The notes under the pieces: model-generated
What the model was told of the DNA's origin: nothing
The model's input: only the letters and a program-made list of their open reading frames with translations
Database searches by the model: none
Position numbers and translations under genes: made by a program
Shown: piece by piece, positions 10,232-18,570 of the stretch
Layout: each line of letters opens with the position of its first letter
Numbering within the stretch: position 1 is the first letter of the stretch
Assembly: GCA_001404055.1 (NCBI GenBank)
Contig: CXTY01000017.1
Coordinates: 62,151-126,150, forward strand
DNA: 64,000 nt
Reading direction: 5' to 3'
Origin: Roseibium album
GTDB lineage: Bacteria > Pseudomonadota > Alphaproteobacteria > Rhizobiales > Stappiaceae

Positions 10232-11557
10232 CTAACTTGGAGTCATTTCCAAAAGGTTCGCGAGCTGCAAATAACCGTCAGAAATATTCGTAGCCTCGTC
10301 TTTTCCCTGATTCAGAAACTCGTCGATCAGAGTAAACCGGTGAATTGCCTCGTCAACCGTCGGATCCGAACCTCTTCTATAGGCGCCAAGACGGATAAGC
10401 TCTTCCATGTCCGTATATGTAGATAGCAACTGTCTTGCCTTGCGAAGTACCGGAAGTTGCTCCGGCGGCACGCAACGCGGCATGGTCCTGGAGATTGATT
10501 TTAGCACATTGATCGCCGGATAGCGTCCTCGCTCTGCAATCGCGCGCTCCATCACGATGTGTCCATCAAGAATGCCGCGAACCGCATCTGAAACAGGTTC
10601 GTTGTGATTGTCGCCTTCAACGAGCACCGTGAAGAGACCGGTGATAGATCCAGCATCTGATTTTCCCGGACCTGCGCGCTCCAGCAAGCGTGGAAGTTCC
10701 GTAAATACCGTCGGCGTATAGCCCTTGGATGTTGGTGGTTCACCAATCGACAAGCCTATTTCGCGCTGCGCCATTGCGAATCGGGTGATCGAATCCATCA
10801 TGCAAAGAACGTTATTTCCCTCGTCCCGGAAGTGCTCGGCGACCGTCATCGACAGATAAGCTGCCTGGCGCCGCATTAAAACGCTCTCGTCAGATGTGGC
10901 AACAACCACGACGGAACGGGCCAGTCCCTCTTCACCAAGATCGTCCTCGATAAATTCCTGAACTTCCCGTCCGCGCTCACCAATCAGACCGATAACGGCA
11001 ACGTCACAATCAGTGTTTCGCGCCAGCATCGACATAAGGACGGATTTACCCACACCCGACCCGGCAAAGATGCCCATACGCTGACCTTCGCAGCACGTAA
11101 CGAATGTATTAAGCGCACGCACACCAAGGTCCATGGCGGGACCAACACGTTTACGTTCTGAGGCCGGAGGCGGTGAACTTCGCAATTTGCGAGGCACTCC
11201 GCCATTGGCAAGAAATCCTTTACCATCAATCGGTTCACCAAGTGCGTTAACCACTCTACCGAGCCAGGCATCGCCGGGATGCACGACGCTCTCGCGGGAT
11301 GTTATCACCGCTTTACAGCCCATCCGCACGCCTTCCAGACCGGAAAACGGCATGCACAATGCATGGCCTTCGCGGAAACCGACAACTTCAGCCGGAACCT
11401 TGGGATTTTCCTCGCCACTGTCTATCAAAAGACGCGAGCCGACGCTCATCTCGTGAATCGGCCCGGCGATTTCAACGAGAAGCCCCTGAACTGCTGTTAC
11501 ACGACCGTAAATTTCGGTCGTCATCAACGAATCAATGTCGGCAAAAAGCGCTTTCAC
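10232..11557 (-). CDS. fliI: Flagellum-specific ATPase FliI
   Basis: A 441-residue ATPase of the F1-beta/type III export family that energises flagellar protein export. The Walker A motif is [14 protein letters not shown], Walker B lies around [17 protein letters not shown], and the export-ATPase signature [17 protein letters not shown] is present. The start codon appears to be GTG at 11557, with AAGGAA about seven bases upstream. It forms an operon with fliJ. It faces ctrA across a 371-base control region, consistent with CtrA control of flagellar genes in this class. Confidence 0.96.
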   Translation of the reverse strand: MKALFADIDSLMTTEIYGRVTAVQGLLVEIAGPIHEMSVGSRLLIDSGEENPKVPAEVVGFREGHALCMPFSGLEGVRMGCKAVITSRESVVHPGDAWLGRVVNALGEPIDGKGFLANGGVPRKLRSSPPPASERKRVGPAMDLGVRALNTFVTCCEGQRMGIFAGSGVGKSVLMSMLARNTDCDVAVIGLIGERGREVQEFIEDDLGEEGLARSVVVVATSDESVLMRRQAAYLSMTVAEHFRDEGNNVLCMMDSITRFAMAQREIGLSIGEPPTSKGYTPTVFTELPRLLERAGPGKSDAGSITGLFTVLVEGDNHNEPVSDAVRGILDGHIVMERAIAERGRYPAINVLKSISRTMPRCVPPEQLPVLRKARQLLSTYTDMEELIRLGAYRRGSDPTVDEAIHRFTLIDEFLNQGKDEATNISDGYLQLANLLEMTPS

Positions 11558-11928
11558 CGAAAATTCCTTCCACTGTTAACGGTTTTGGTAACCTATCGTT
11601 TACGACTCTGGTTAATGTTAACCTTTGGAAGGCTGACAAGCGATAGCCATTTCGAAGTCAAAACGGCTTTATTGAAAGGAATCTGATTGGAATCGGTTAG
11701 AAGCGATTCTTAAAGTTCGACATTAAGATTTGTGAATTCACGTTTTTTTCAGGGATTCAACAAGTTGGCCGTTGTTCACAGATTCATTTCTCCGGAGCTT
11801 GCCGCTACGAATCATATTTTGTTAACCATTAACCGATAGCTTTGAGTCTGGGTTAACACAGTCCTTCGTAGCCGGCACCAACAGAGCCGTTGTGACTTGC
11901 CCAGGAAAGGCAGAACAAGGGGATTGGC
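11558..11928. promoter_or_regulatory. fliI-ctrA control region, rich in GANTC and TTAA sites
   Basis: A divergent intergenic region of 371 bases. By direct reading it contains eight GANTC sequences (first bases at 11604, 11679, 11690, 11705, 11754, 11781, 11809, 11844) and eight TTAA tetranucleotides (11576, 11612, 11618, 11710, 11723, 11822, 11829, 11853), including TTAACCAT at 11822-11829. In Caulobacter, GANTC is the CcrM methylation site and TTAA repeats or TTAACCAT are CtrA recognition elements, and both control ctrA itself. This supports autoregulation and methylation-linked control here. It also serves the fliIJ promoter. Confidence 0.75.
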
Positions 11929-12621
11929 ATGCGTGTATTGTTGATTGAGGATGATAGCGCGACAGCGCAGAGCATCGAACTGATGCTGAAGTCCGAGAAC
12001 TTCAACGTCTACACGACAGATCTTGGCGAGGAAGGTATCGACCTCGGCAAACTGTACGATTATGACATCATAATGTTGGATTTGAACCTCCCGGACATGT
12101 CCGGATATGAGGTCCTTCGGACACTTCGTGTGTCCAAGGTCAAGACACCGATCTTGATCCTGTCCGGCAACGCAGGAATTGAAGACAAGGTCCGTGGCCT
12201 TGGTTTCGGGGCAGACGATTACATGACCAAGCCGTTCCACAAGGACGAGCTGGTCGCGCGTATTCACGCAATTGTACGCCGCTCGAAAGGCCACGCGCAG
12301 TCAGTAATTATTACTGGTGACCTGAAGGTAAATCTGGACACAAAAACCGTCGAAGTTGGCGGCCAGCGTGTTCACCTTACCGGCAAGGAATACCAGATGC
12401 TGGAGCTTCTTTCGCTGCGCAAAGGCACCACGCTCACCAAGGAGATGTTCCTCAATCATCTCTATGGCGGCATGGACGAACCAGAGTTGAAGATTATTGA
12501 CGTCTTCATCTGCAAACTGCGCAAGAAGCTTGCGTCTGCAACTGCAGGAAAGAACTACATAGAAACTGTGTGGGGCCGTGGCTACGTGCTACGTGAGCCT
12601 GAAGTCGAGGCAGCTGCCTAA
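11929..12621 (+). CDS. ctrA: Cell-cycle response regulator CtrA
   Basis: OmpR-type master response regulator of alphaproteobacterial cell cycle, flagellar and chemotaxis genes. The 230-residue product has a receiver domain with acidic pocket IEDDS, phospho-acceptor Asp51 in [16 protein letters not shown] and Lys in YMTKPFH. A winged-helix DNA-binding domain follows ([33 protein letters not shown]). The sequence is near-identical in character to CtrA across the class. The C-terminus ends in Ala-Ala, as in Caulobacter CtrA, where the end of the protein is the ClpXP degron. Its phosphodonor ChpT is encoded at 21496-22140. Confidence 0.98.
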   Translation: MRVLLIEDDSATAQSIELMLKSENFNVYTTDLGEEGIDLGKLYDYDIIMLDLNLPDMSGYEVLRTLRVSKVKTPILILSGNAGIEDKVRGLGFGADDYMTKPFHKDELVARIHAIVRRSKGHAQSVIITGDLKVNLDTKTVEVGGQRVHLTGKEYQMLELLSLRKGTTLTKEMFLNHLYGGMDEPELKIIDVFICKLRKKLASATAGKNYIETVWGRGYVLREPEVEAAA

Positions 12622-12644
12622 GACAGCACGTTTCTGAACGAATA

Positions 12645-12672
12645 AAAGCCCCGGAAACACCGGGGCTTTTTT
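12645..12672 (+). terminator. Rho-independent terminator after ctrA
   Basis: A GC-rich stem, AGCCCCGG paired with CCGGGGCT around a short AAACA loop, is followed by six T residues. It begins 23 bases after the ctrA stop codon. Confidence 0.93.
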
Positions 12673-12817
12673 ATGTCTCCAGTCACCTCTACCCTTCGTG
12701 AAAGCACCTAACCAAAATCTCCGCTTGTTCTTTCAATAAAGTATCTGCACGGTTTGGCTCCCGGGCCCGGGATCACAGCAACCACGCTAGGGACAAGCAA
12801 GATGACACCTACTTTCG

Positions 12818-13270
12818 GTGATTGGTTCGGTGTGCCCAGGCACACGCGGGTTTGAAATTCATGTTGAGGGCAAATACCGGGACGGCTTGACTGGTCTCTC
12901 AAAATTCAGCCATGCAATTGTCAGCTGGCTCGCGAACAAGGCTGATGCCTCTGGGCAGGATGCACCCATGAATTGCCCGGCACCATACACGTCCACTGAT
13001 AGTAACACGGGCGTTTTTGCTTCCCGGTCGCCGAGCAGGCCCAATCCTATTTGCCTCTCGGTTATTGCAGTGACGGCCATCGACGAACGCAGCGGCATCC
13101 TCACGACCCCCTTTATCGATGCCTTGCCCAACACACCTGTGCTCGACATCAAGCCATACTTTCCAGCGAGCGACAGGGTCGAATCGGCCCAAGTACCGGA
13201 CCATTTCGGCCATTGGCCTCGAAACCTGGAGGAATCGGTGACATTTGATTGGGCAGCTGAATTCCGATGA
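12818..13270 (+). CDS. TrmO/TsaA-like tRNA methyltransferase family protein (UPF0066)
   Basis: About 150 residues of the TsaA/TrmO family, whose studied members use S-adenosylmethionine to methylate t6A37 of certain tRNAs. The family core is plain: TGVFASRSPSRPNPICLSV, then IDALPNTPVLDIKPYFP. The only in-frame start after the preceding stop (12803-12805) is GTG at 12818; it has no good ribosome binding site, and the usual PIG-type N-terminal strand seems slightly short (IGSVCPG). It is read convergently with the hydrolase gene, the two sharing a terminator. The enzymatic role is inferred from the family alone. Confidence 0.78.
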   Translation: MIGSVCPGTRGFEIHVEGKYRDGLTGLSKFSHAIVSWLANKADASGQDAPMNCPAPYTSTDSNTGVFASRSPSRPNPICLSVIAVTAIDERSGILTTPFIDALPNTPVLDIKPYFPASDRVESAQVPDHFGHWPRNLEESVTFDWAAEFR

Positions 13271-13271
13271 C

Positions 13272-13303
13272 AAAAGGGGCCGGCCAAAAGACCGGCCCCT
13301 TTA
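13272..13303. terminator. Bidirectional terminator between trmO-like and hydrolase genes
   Basis: A perfect eight-base GC stem (GGGGCCGG at 13276-13283 with CCGGCCCC at 13292-13299), flanked by A residues on the left and T residues on the right. It can therefore act on both convergent transcripts. Confidence 0.88.
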
Positions 13304-13320
13304 TTCGCGATGGGGCACGA

Positions 13321-14289
13321 TTATAGGTGCAATTGATAAGATGCAGGAACGTAGCGATAACCGCTGCCGGCATTGGCGACATACCCAACTGACGGAAACG
13401 GCATATGATAGCCGACAAACGGAACTTTTTCGCTTGCGAGCATTCCCAGCAGCGACTTGCGCGTATCCGCCGCTGCTTCCTTGTCCATGTCAAAACGCAC
13501 TTCCCATTCAGGATGTGCTAGCGACCAGACATAATGATTCGCTGTGTCAGCAGCGAGTACGAGTTGGTGGCCACCATTTTCCAGCATGTAAACCATGTGA
13601 CCCGGTGTGTGCCCAGGTGCTGCAATTGCAGTAATACCGGAGGCTGGGGAATCTCCATCACCAAGGAAAGTCATTTTTTCCGCAAGCGGCTTGACGTTTC
13701 TGGCCATGAGTTTGGTTACGCCGTTGGCCTCGGGATCCATGGCTGCCCAGAAATCATATTCTTTCTGACCGGTGACGTACCGGGCGTTGGAAAAGGCGGG
13801 CGTACCACCTTCCATGAGACCGCCAATATGGTCTGGATGCATATGCGTGATCACCACGACATCCACTTGCTCAGGTGAATATCCCGCGCTTTGTAATGCT
13901 GCCCGCATATTGCCTCGAGCCGGGCGCCCGCCTTCGCCGACACCGGTGTCAAACAGGACCAGTTCGTTGCCGGTATTGACCACAGTCGGAGTGAAGTAGG
14001 CCCTGAATGCATCAGACGGTATGAAATTGTCTGTAGATATCGACGCAAACGTGTCTGCATCCACGTTCATACCGAACGTCTTTTGCGGCTCTTTGACGTT
14101 AACCGCACCGTCGAGCAGTGTGTTGACTTCAAATTCACCGACCGAATAGCGCGCGACCGGAGCAGACAACGCACCCTTTTTCTCAGCCGCGGCATTTGCA
14201 CCCGTTGCACCGACAAGACTTGCACCGGCAATTGCCCCTCCCGCGCCCAAAAGTGCTGCTCGACGGGTCAATTCCACTTTGATTGTCAT
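13321..14289 (-). CDS. Tat-exported metallo-beta-lactamase-fold hydrolase
   Basis: A 322-residue protein with a twin-arginine signal (LTRRAALLGAGGAIAG, cleavage near GANAAA) and a metallo-beta-lactamase fold. The zinc ligands are visible: THMHPDHIGGL (HxHxDH), a His in APGHTPGHMVY, an Asp in VLAADTANH and a final His in VGYHMPFPS. The metal-bound folded enzyme would be exported to the periplasm. The plan resembles lactonase-like members of the superfamily, including some that open acyl-homoserine lactones, but the substrate cannot be read from sequence. The ATG at 14289 follows GGAG. It is divergent from a membrane-anchored LytTR regulator. Confidence 0.85.
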   Translation of the reverse strand: MTIKVELTRRAALLGAGGAIAGASLVGATGANAAAEKKGALSAPVARYSVGEFEVNTLLDGAVNVKEPQKTFGMNVDADTFASISTDNFIPSDAFRAYFTPTVVNTGNELVLFDTGVGEGGRPARGNMRAALQSAGYSPEQVDVVVITHMHPDHIGGLMEGGTPAFSNARYVTGQKEYDFWAAMDPEANGVTKLMARNVKPLAEKMTFLGDGDSPASGITAIAAPGHTPGHMVYMLENGGHQLVLAADTANHYVWSLAHPEWEVRFDMDKEAAADTRKSLLGMLASEKVPFVGYHMPFPSVGYVANAGSGYRYVPASYQLHL

Positions 14290-14601
14290 TATTTGTCTCC
14301 ATAGACGTGTCAGTCACGGTGCCCCGCCACACAATTTTCCTGAATGCACTGGGATGCATCCCATTCAATTGGAAATGGTCGGACATCGGGTGTAACAATT
14401 TACATGTCTAAAGTGGCGCATCACGCGACAAAGGAAAGTCACACCTTCGCCAGTTACGAGAAATTTCACGAATTCTTCAGTTCAACGACGACGGTATAAA
14501 TCTCATATTTTTCAAATGGTTACATGCCAGGTAATTCATGCTTCTTGAATGAAGCGGCTTATCCGCCATAATTCAATCGTCCGAAAACTGGAATTCACCT
14601 G
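14290..14601. promoter_or_regulatory. Divergent intergenic region with a palindrome (candidate operator)
   Basis: Some 312 bases between the exported hydrolase and the LytTR regulator. At 14350-14363 lies a perfect 14-base palindrome, TGGGATGCATCCCA. It is flanked by the inverted pair TGAATG (14341-14346) and CATTCA (14362-14367), which shares bases with it. It sits about 60 bases upstream of the hydrolase start. I found no gene in this stretch. The palindrome is a plausible binding site for a dimeric regulator, but no protein can be assigned to it. Confidence 0.45.
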
Positions 14602-15522
14602 ATGATCCGCAACTATGCCTTACAAATATCGTTCCTGGCATTGGCGACCGCATTGTTGCTCGCATCAACGCAAACCGCCCGTCCCGAGAATTGGTCTCTG
14701 GCTGGTCTCTATAGCTATTGGGTTGTCCGGATCCTCATCGAAGCTGGATTGTTTGTCGCATTTGCCGAACTCATTGGCCGACTGGCGGTTTTGAAAGACA
14801 GGCCTTTGCTTGTGACCGTTTTGGCAGCCTTTGTAAGCCTTTTCCCCTTTGTGCTTTCGATTACAGCACTGGATTTAATCCTCGGACTCCCGGAGCTCGG
14901 CGGCGCGATCGGGTTTGCACCCGACCCGAATCAAACGCTATCCGGTCTTCCTAGCGAACCGCGAATAGGTTCGTTCCTGGTTGAAGTGATTTATCTGACC
15001 GATAATCACCTGGCACTGTGCCTCCTGATGTCGGCACCAAAACTGTTCAAACTTGCCGCTTCGGAAACAGCAATTGCGCCACAAGCTTCGAGAAGTGAAA
15101 CGGCGTTGCCAGAGCAAACTGATCATCAGACTCAGATGGAAGAAGGAGATCGGGGAGAGCCGAACGTGTCTGAAAACCTTGGAAAAGGTTACCTTCGCCA
15201 CATGGATCAACCGCTTGAGGGTTCACTTTTACGCGTGGAAGCCCAGGAACACTATGTTCGCCTGGTTGGTCAATTTGAAAGTCGGATGATGCTTTATCGG
15301 TTCAACGACATCGTTTCCGAGCTTTCAAGTGAACTAGGAATGCAGGTGCACCGAAGTCACTGGGTCGCTTTTGATGCAATGGAGCGATTGCTGCGCGAGA
15401 ATGGCAGACTTTGGTTGTCGGCCAAGGATGGTATAAAGATCCCTGTTAGCCGCAAGTATGTGGAAGAGGTTCGTTCTCATATCGCCATCCGGGCGAAAAA
15501 TGCAAAAAAGGCGATCAGTTGA
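14602..15522 (+). CDS. Membrane-anchored LytTR-domain transcription regulator
   Basis: A 306-residue protein with about four hydrophobic helices in the first 150 residues (near 7-25, 38-60, 68-90 and 128-150). A polar, Gln/Glu-rich linker follows, then a C-terminal LytTR DNA-binding domain (about 205-300). The LytTR blocks are EGSLLRVEAQEHYVRLV, MQVHRSHWVAF and IKIPVSRKYVEEVR. There is no receiver domain, so any signal would be sensed in or at the membrane. It is divergent from the Tat-exported hydrolase. A terminator overlaps its last codons. Its targets are unknown; the shared intergenic region is the first candidate. Confidence 0.87.
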   Translation: MIRNYALQISFLALATALLLASTQTARPENWSLAGLYSYWVVRILIEAGLFVAFAELIGRLAVLKDRPLLVTVLAAFVSLFPFVLSITALDLILGLPELGGAIGFAPDPNQTLSGLPSEPRIGSFLVEVIYLTDNHLALCLLMSAPKLFKLAASETAIAPQASRSETALPEQTDHQTQMEEGDRGEPNVSENLGKGYLRHMDQPLEGSLLRVEAQEHYVRLVGQFESRMMLYRFNDIVSELSSELGMQVHRSHWVAFDAMERLLRENGRLWLSAKDGIKIPVSRKYVEEVRSHIAIRAKNAKKAIS

Positions 15523-15531
15523 TCGCCTTTT
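15504..15531. terminator. Bidirectional terminator at the end of the LytTR gene and cheR
   Basis: Perfect stem GGCGATC / GATCGCC around AGTT, with A residues to the left and T residues to the right. The stop codon of the LytTR gene lies inside the stem. The same structure would end the che transcript coming from the other side. Confidence 0.88.
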
Positions 15532-15554
15532 CAGTAATTGTTTTCCAGCCAGAA

Positions 15555-16430
15555 TTATCGCTGAATTCCTGCGACAGCCAGCCTGGGACTGGATACTGAG
15601 CCCGTGGATGCCTGTACGGTTTGCTTCTTTTGAAACAGACCGCGTTTTCCCTGAACCGGCTTGAACGCATCCGTCAGTCCGACAACGGTTTCCGCAGCAC
15701 CCAGAACAAGGTATCCGTCATCTGGGATCGACCTGGCCAGGCGCCCCAGAATTTCAGACTTTGTTGCCTGATCGAAATAGATCAACACGTTGCGGCAGAA
15801 AATGATGTCAAATTCGCCAAGGTGCGTGAAGCTTTCCAGGAGGTTGAGCTTCTTCCATTCGATCATCGCACGCATGCCGGCATTGATCTGCCACATTTCG
15901 CCCTGCTGCTCGAAATATTTCAAAAGCATCTGGATTGCCAGTCCACGCTGAACTTCGAATTGGCTGTAGATACCCGTTTTCGCTTTCTCCAGGACTTCCT
16001 GTGAAAGATCCGTCCCAAGAATGCGGGTACGCCACCCAGCCATCTTGGACGTCTCTTCTTTCAAGCAAATAGCCAAAGAATACGGCTCTTGGCCTGTCGA
16101 CGCCGCGGCACACCAGATCTTGATCTGCCGTCGCGTCGCCCGGTTCTCGAGCAGTGCCGGCAGCATCGTTTCCTTGAAATGATCAAACGGCGTTTTATCG
16201 CGGAAGAAAAACGACTCATTTGTCGTCATCGCTTCGATCACATCTGTTTCAAGCGCCCTGTTACCACCGCGCTGAATCGTCTGAATGACAGCACTGAGGG
16301 TTTCCAGCTTGGTGCTACGTGCAATTGGCTGCAAACGACTTTCAACCAGATACTGCTTGTCATTCGACAGCGTCAGACCAGATTTGGTTTTCAGGAAGTT
16401 TTTCAGAAACTCAAACTCGCTCGGGGTCAT
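15555..16430 (-). CDS. cheR: Chemotaxis protein methyltransferase CheR
   Basis: A 291-residue S-adenosylmethionine-dependent methyltransferase that methylates glutamates of chemoreceptors. The helical CheR N-domain (about 1-75) precedes the catalytic domain. Seen are the MTTNESFFFRDKTPFDHF block, the cofactor loop IWCAAASTGQEPYSLAI, and FDIIFCRNVLIYFDQATK. Its start overlaps the cheB stop by four bases (ATGA), implying translational coupling. It is the last gene of cheA-cheW-cheY-cheB-cheR. It lacks the C-terminal TPR extension found in some CheR proteins. Confidence 0.96.
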   Translation of the reverse strand: MTPSEFEFLKNFLKTKSGLTLSNDKQYLVESRLQPIARSTKLETLSAVIQTIQRGGNRALETDVIEAMTTNESFFFRDKTPFDHFKETMLPALLENRATRRQIKIWCAAASTGQEPYSLAICLKEETSKMAGWRTRILGTDLSQEVLEKAKTGIYSQFEVQRGLAIQMLLKYFEQQGEMWQINAGMRAMIEWKKLNLLESFTHLGEFDIIFCRNVLIYFDQATKSEILGRLARSIPDDGYLVLGAAETVVGLTDAFKPVQGKRGLFQKKQTVQASTGSVSSPRLAVAGIQR

Positions 16431-17644
16431 CGTGTATTCCCCTTCAAAACACGCGAGATCTTTGGTCCGATCTCCTTCAACGGTAAAATGTCACAGCAAA
16501 CACCTGTTTGCGCTGCTGCACCTGGCATGCCCCAGACGACACTCGTTTCTTCATCCTGCGTAATCACGCTGCCACCTCCGGCAGAAATGGTTTTAACTCC
16601 CGAAGCACCATCGTGCCCCATGCCTGTCAATATGACCGCAAGGCTCGCCGAGCCGTATACTTTGGCAACGCTGTCGAAAAGTGGATCAACGGCGGGTTTG
16701 CAGAAATTCACCGGCTGACCATCCGTCAATCGGATCTTTACAGCGCCAGCGTCCTTCTCGATCACCATATGCTTGCCACCCGGTGCAACATAGATATTGC
16801 CGGGCTTCAAGGTTTCGCCGTCTTCGCCTTCTTTGGCGGGACGCAAGGCAGCCTTACCCATATGTTCGGCAAGGATAGCTGTGAAAGTCGGCGGCATATG
16901 TTGGGTAATGACCACCGGAACATCATTCATGGCCGTCCCGACCTGCTTCATCACATCCTGCAAAGCCTGAGGACCGCCGGTGGAAGAGCCTATCGCCAGG
17001 ATGCGCGGACGTGCCGAAGAATAAGGCTTCTTCTGAAAACTAGGAGCCGGCGTTGCTGCGGTCTGGGCCGCACCACGAAAACTTGCCCGCGTGTTTGTCG
17101 CAGGGCGTGCCGAAACAGGCCTTGCAGGCTGCGCTGTGCGTCCGGCGCGCGTTTCCGCACGCATGGTGCGCGCAGGTCCACGCATTTTGACAGCACGGGC
17201 ACCAAGCGCCTTTACCTTCTCAACGAGTTCTCGGCGAAAGTCGATTGACGTCGTCACCTCGGAGGTGGATTCCGGTTTCGGAACATAATCTGCAGCCCCA
17301 AGCGAAAGTGCTTTCAGGCTGATTTCAGCATTACGTCTCGTCAGCGTCGACGCCATGATGACAATGAGATCACGCTTTTTGGCCAGCATTAACGGCAATG
17401 CCGTCAATCCGTCCATCTCAGGCATCTCAATGTCGAGAACGACTACATCAGGATTGCTTTTTTCAATATCTTCAACGGCGAGCTTACCGTTCCGCTGCGA
17501 GCTGACGACTTTCAACCCTTTGTCTTCCCCGAGCCAGCGGGTCAGCAAGCCACGGATTACCACCGCATCATCGACGACCATGACCTTGATCGGGTCGCCA
17601 GCCGGATTAACGCCGGCCGCGATATTTCTCTGCGCAAATGCCAT
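16427..17644 (-). CDS. cheB: Chemotaxis response regulator protein-glutamate methylesterase CheB
   Basis: A 405-residue protein with an N-terminal receiver (acidic VVDD, phospho-acceptor Asp in VVVLDIEMPEMDGLT) and a C-terminal methylesterase/deamidase domain. The catalytic triad motifs are visible: Ser in AIGSSTGGPQALQD, His in VITQHMPPTFTA and Asp in LTGMGHDGASG. It opposes CheR in receptor adaptation. The linker (about 150-205) is unusually long and Arg/Ala/Pro-rich, making the protein longer than E. coli CheB (349). It sits between cheY and cheR. Confidence 0.96.
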   Translation of the reverse strand: MAFAQRNIAAGVNPAGDPIKVMVVDDAVVIRGLLTRWLGEDKGLKVVSSQRNGKLAVEDIEKSNPDVVVLDIEMPEMDGLTALPLMLAKKRDLIVIMASTLTRRNAEISLKALSLGAADYVPKPESTSEVTTSIDFRRELVEKVKALGARAVKMRGPARTMRAETRAGRTAQPARPVSARPATNTRASFRGAAQTAATPAPSFQKKPYSSARPRILAIGSSTGGPQALQDVMKQVGTAMNDVPVVITQHMPPTFTAILAEHMGKAALRPAKEGEDGETLKPGNIYVAPGGKHMVIEKDAGAVKIRLTDGQPVNFCKPAVDPLFDSVAKVYGSASLAVILTGMGHDGASGVKTISAGGGSVITQDEETSVVWGMPGAAAQTGVCCDILPLKEIGPKISRVLKGNTR

Positions 17645-17680
17645 TACAGACGCCTAACTCAATACTAAATACGACCGATA

Positions 17681-18046
17681 CTAGATAAGACCGACTTCCT
17701 GAAATTTTGCTTCTACGATCTCACGGTCAAACGGCTTCATGATGTATTCATTGGCACCTGCGCGAATAGCGCGTGCAATATGGGCGACATCATTTTCTGT
17801 CGTACAGAAAACAACGATTGGGTTTTCTCCACCCTCTTCCACACGAAGACTGGTTAAAAACTCCAAACCATCCATGACCGGCATGTTCCAATCCAGAAGG
17901 ATCGCATCCGGCATGGTCTTCCTGCATTCGTCAAGCGCCACTTGGCCATCTTCCGCTTCCGTAATCTCGAAGTTCATGTCTTCGAGAATCCTGCGGGCAA
18001 CCTTACGGATGACGCTTGAGTCATCAACTACGAGGCACTGTTTCAT
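17681..18046 (-). CDS. cheY: Chemotaxis response regulator CheY
   Basis: A single-domain receiver of 121 residues that carries the signal from CheA to the flagellar motor or acts as a phosphate sink. The conserved residues are visible: Asp pair in LVVDDSSVIRK, phospho-acceptor in ILLDWNMPVMDG, Thr in VFCTTEND and Lys in YIMKPFD. I prefer the ATG at 18046 (GGAG nine bases upstream; product begins MKQCLVVDD) over the in-frame ATG at 18061. It lies between cheW and cheB. The DWNMPVMDG motif is typical of motor-directed CheY. Confidence 0.94.
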   Translation of the reverse strand: MKQCLVVDDSSVIRKVARRILEDMNFEITEAEDGQVALDECRKTMPDAILLDWNMPVMDGLEFLTSLRVEEGGENPIVVFCTTENDVAHIARAIRAGANEYIMKPFDREIVEAKFQEVGLI

Positions 18047-18081
18047 AAGGCGTAACTCCACTCATTGGCCAATCTGGCCTC

Positions 18082-18570
18082 TTATGCTGCCATTGGTTCG
18101 GTGAACATCGCGCCAAGCAGACGGTCAACATCCAGGATAACCATCAACTGGCCGTCCAGCCGGTGCACGCCACCGGAAATTTCTGCCCAACGACGATCCA
18201 GGTTCGACGGGTTGGATTCACTTGAAGATTCAGACAGCGTCAGAACTTCACCAACCGTGTCGATCACAAGGCCGTAGCTCTCCTGCTTGTACTCGATGCC
18301 CACTGCCATCATTTGCTCGTCTTCGAGCGGCGGCAGATGCAAACGTCGCCGCATGTTGATTGCCGTAACAATCCGGCCGCGCAGATTGAGCACACCAGCC
18401 ACTTCCGGTGCCGACTTTGGCACGCGGGTAACCCGTTCGGGCACGAATACATCATGAACCTGGGAGATCGGGAGGCCAAAAAGCTGGCCTCCAATCACCA
18501 CGGTCACATATTGGATCGTGTCGCTACCGGCATTCTGGTCTGCGTTTTGTTTGTGTTCCAGCACACTCAT
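18082..18570 (-). CDS. cheW: Chemotaxis coupling protein CheW
   Basis: A 162-residue scaffold linking chemoreceptors to CheA. The family blocks VTVVIGGQLFGLPISQVHDV, PKSAPEVAGVLNLRGRIVT and GLVIDTVGEVLTL are all present. Its start overlaps the cheA stop (ATGA), so the two are translationally coupled. CheA here contains two further CheW-like domains of its own, so three such modules come from this operon. Confidence 0.95.
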   Translation of the reverse strand: MSVLEHKQNADQNAGSDTIQYVTVVIGGQLFGLPISQVHDVFVPERVTRVPKSAPEVAGVLNLRGRIVTAINMRRRLHLPPLEDEQMMAVGIEYKQESYGLVIDTVGEVLTLSESSSESNPSNLDRRWAEISGGVHRLDGQLMVILDVDRLLGAMFTEPMAA

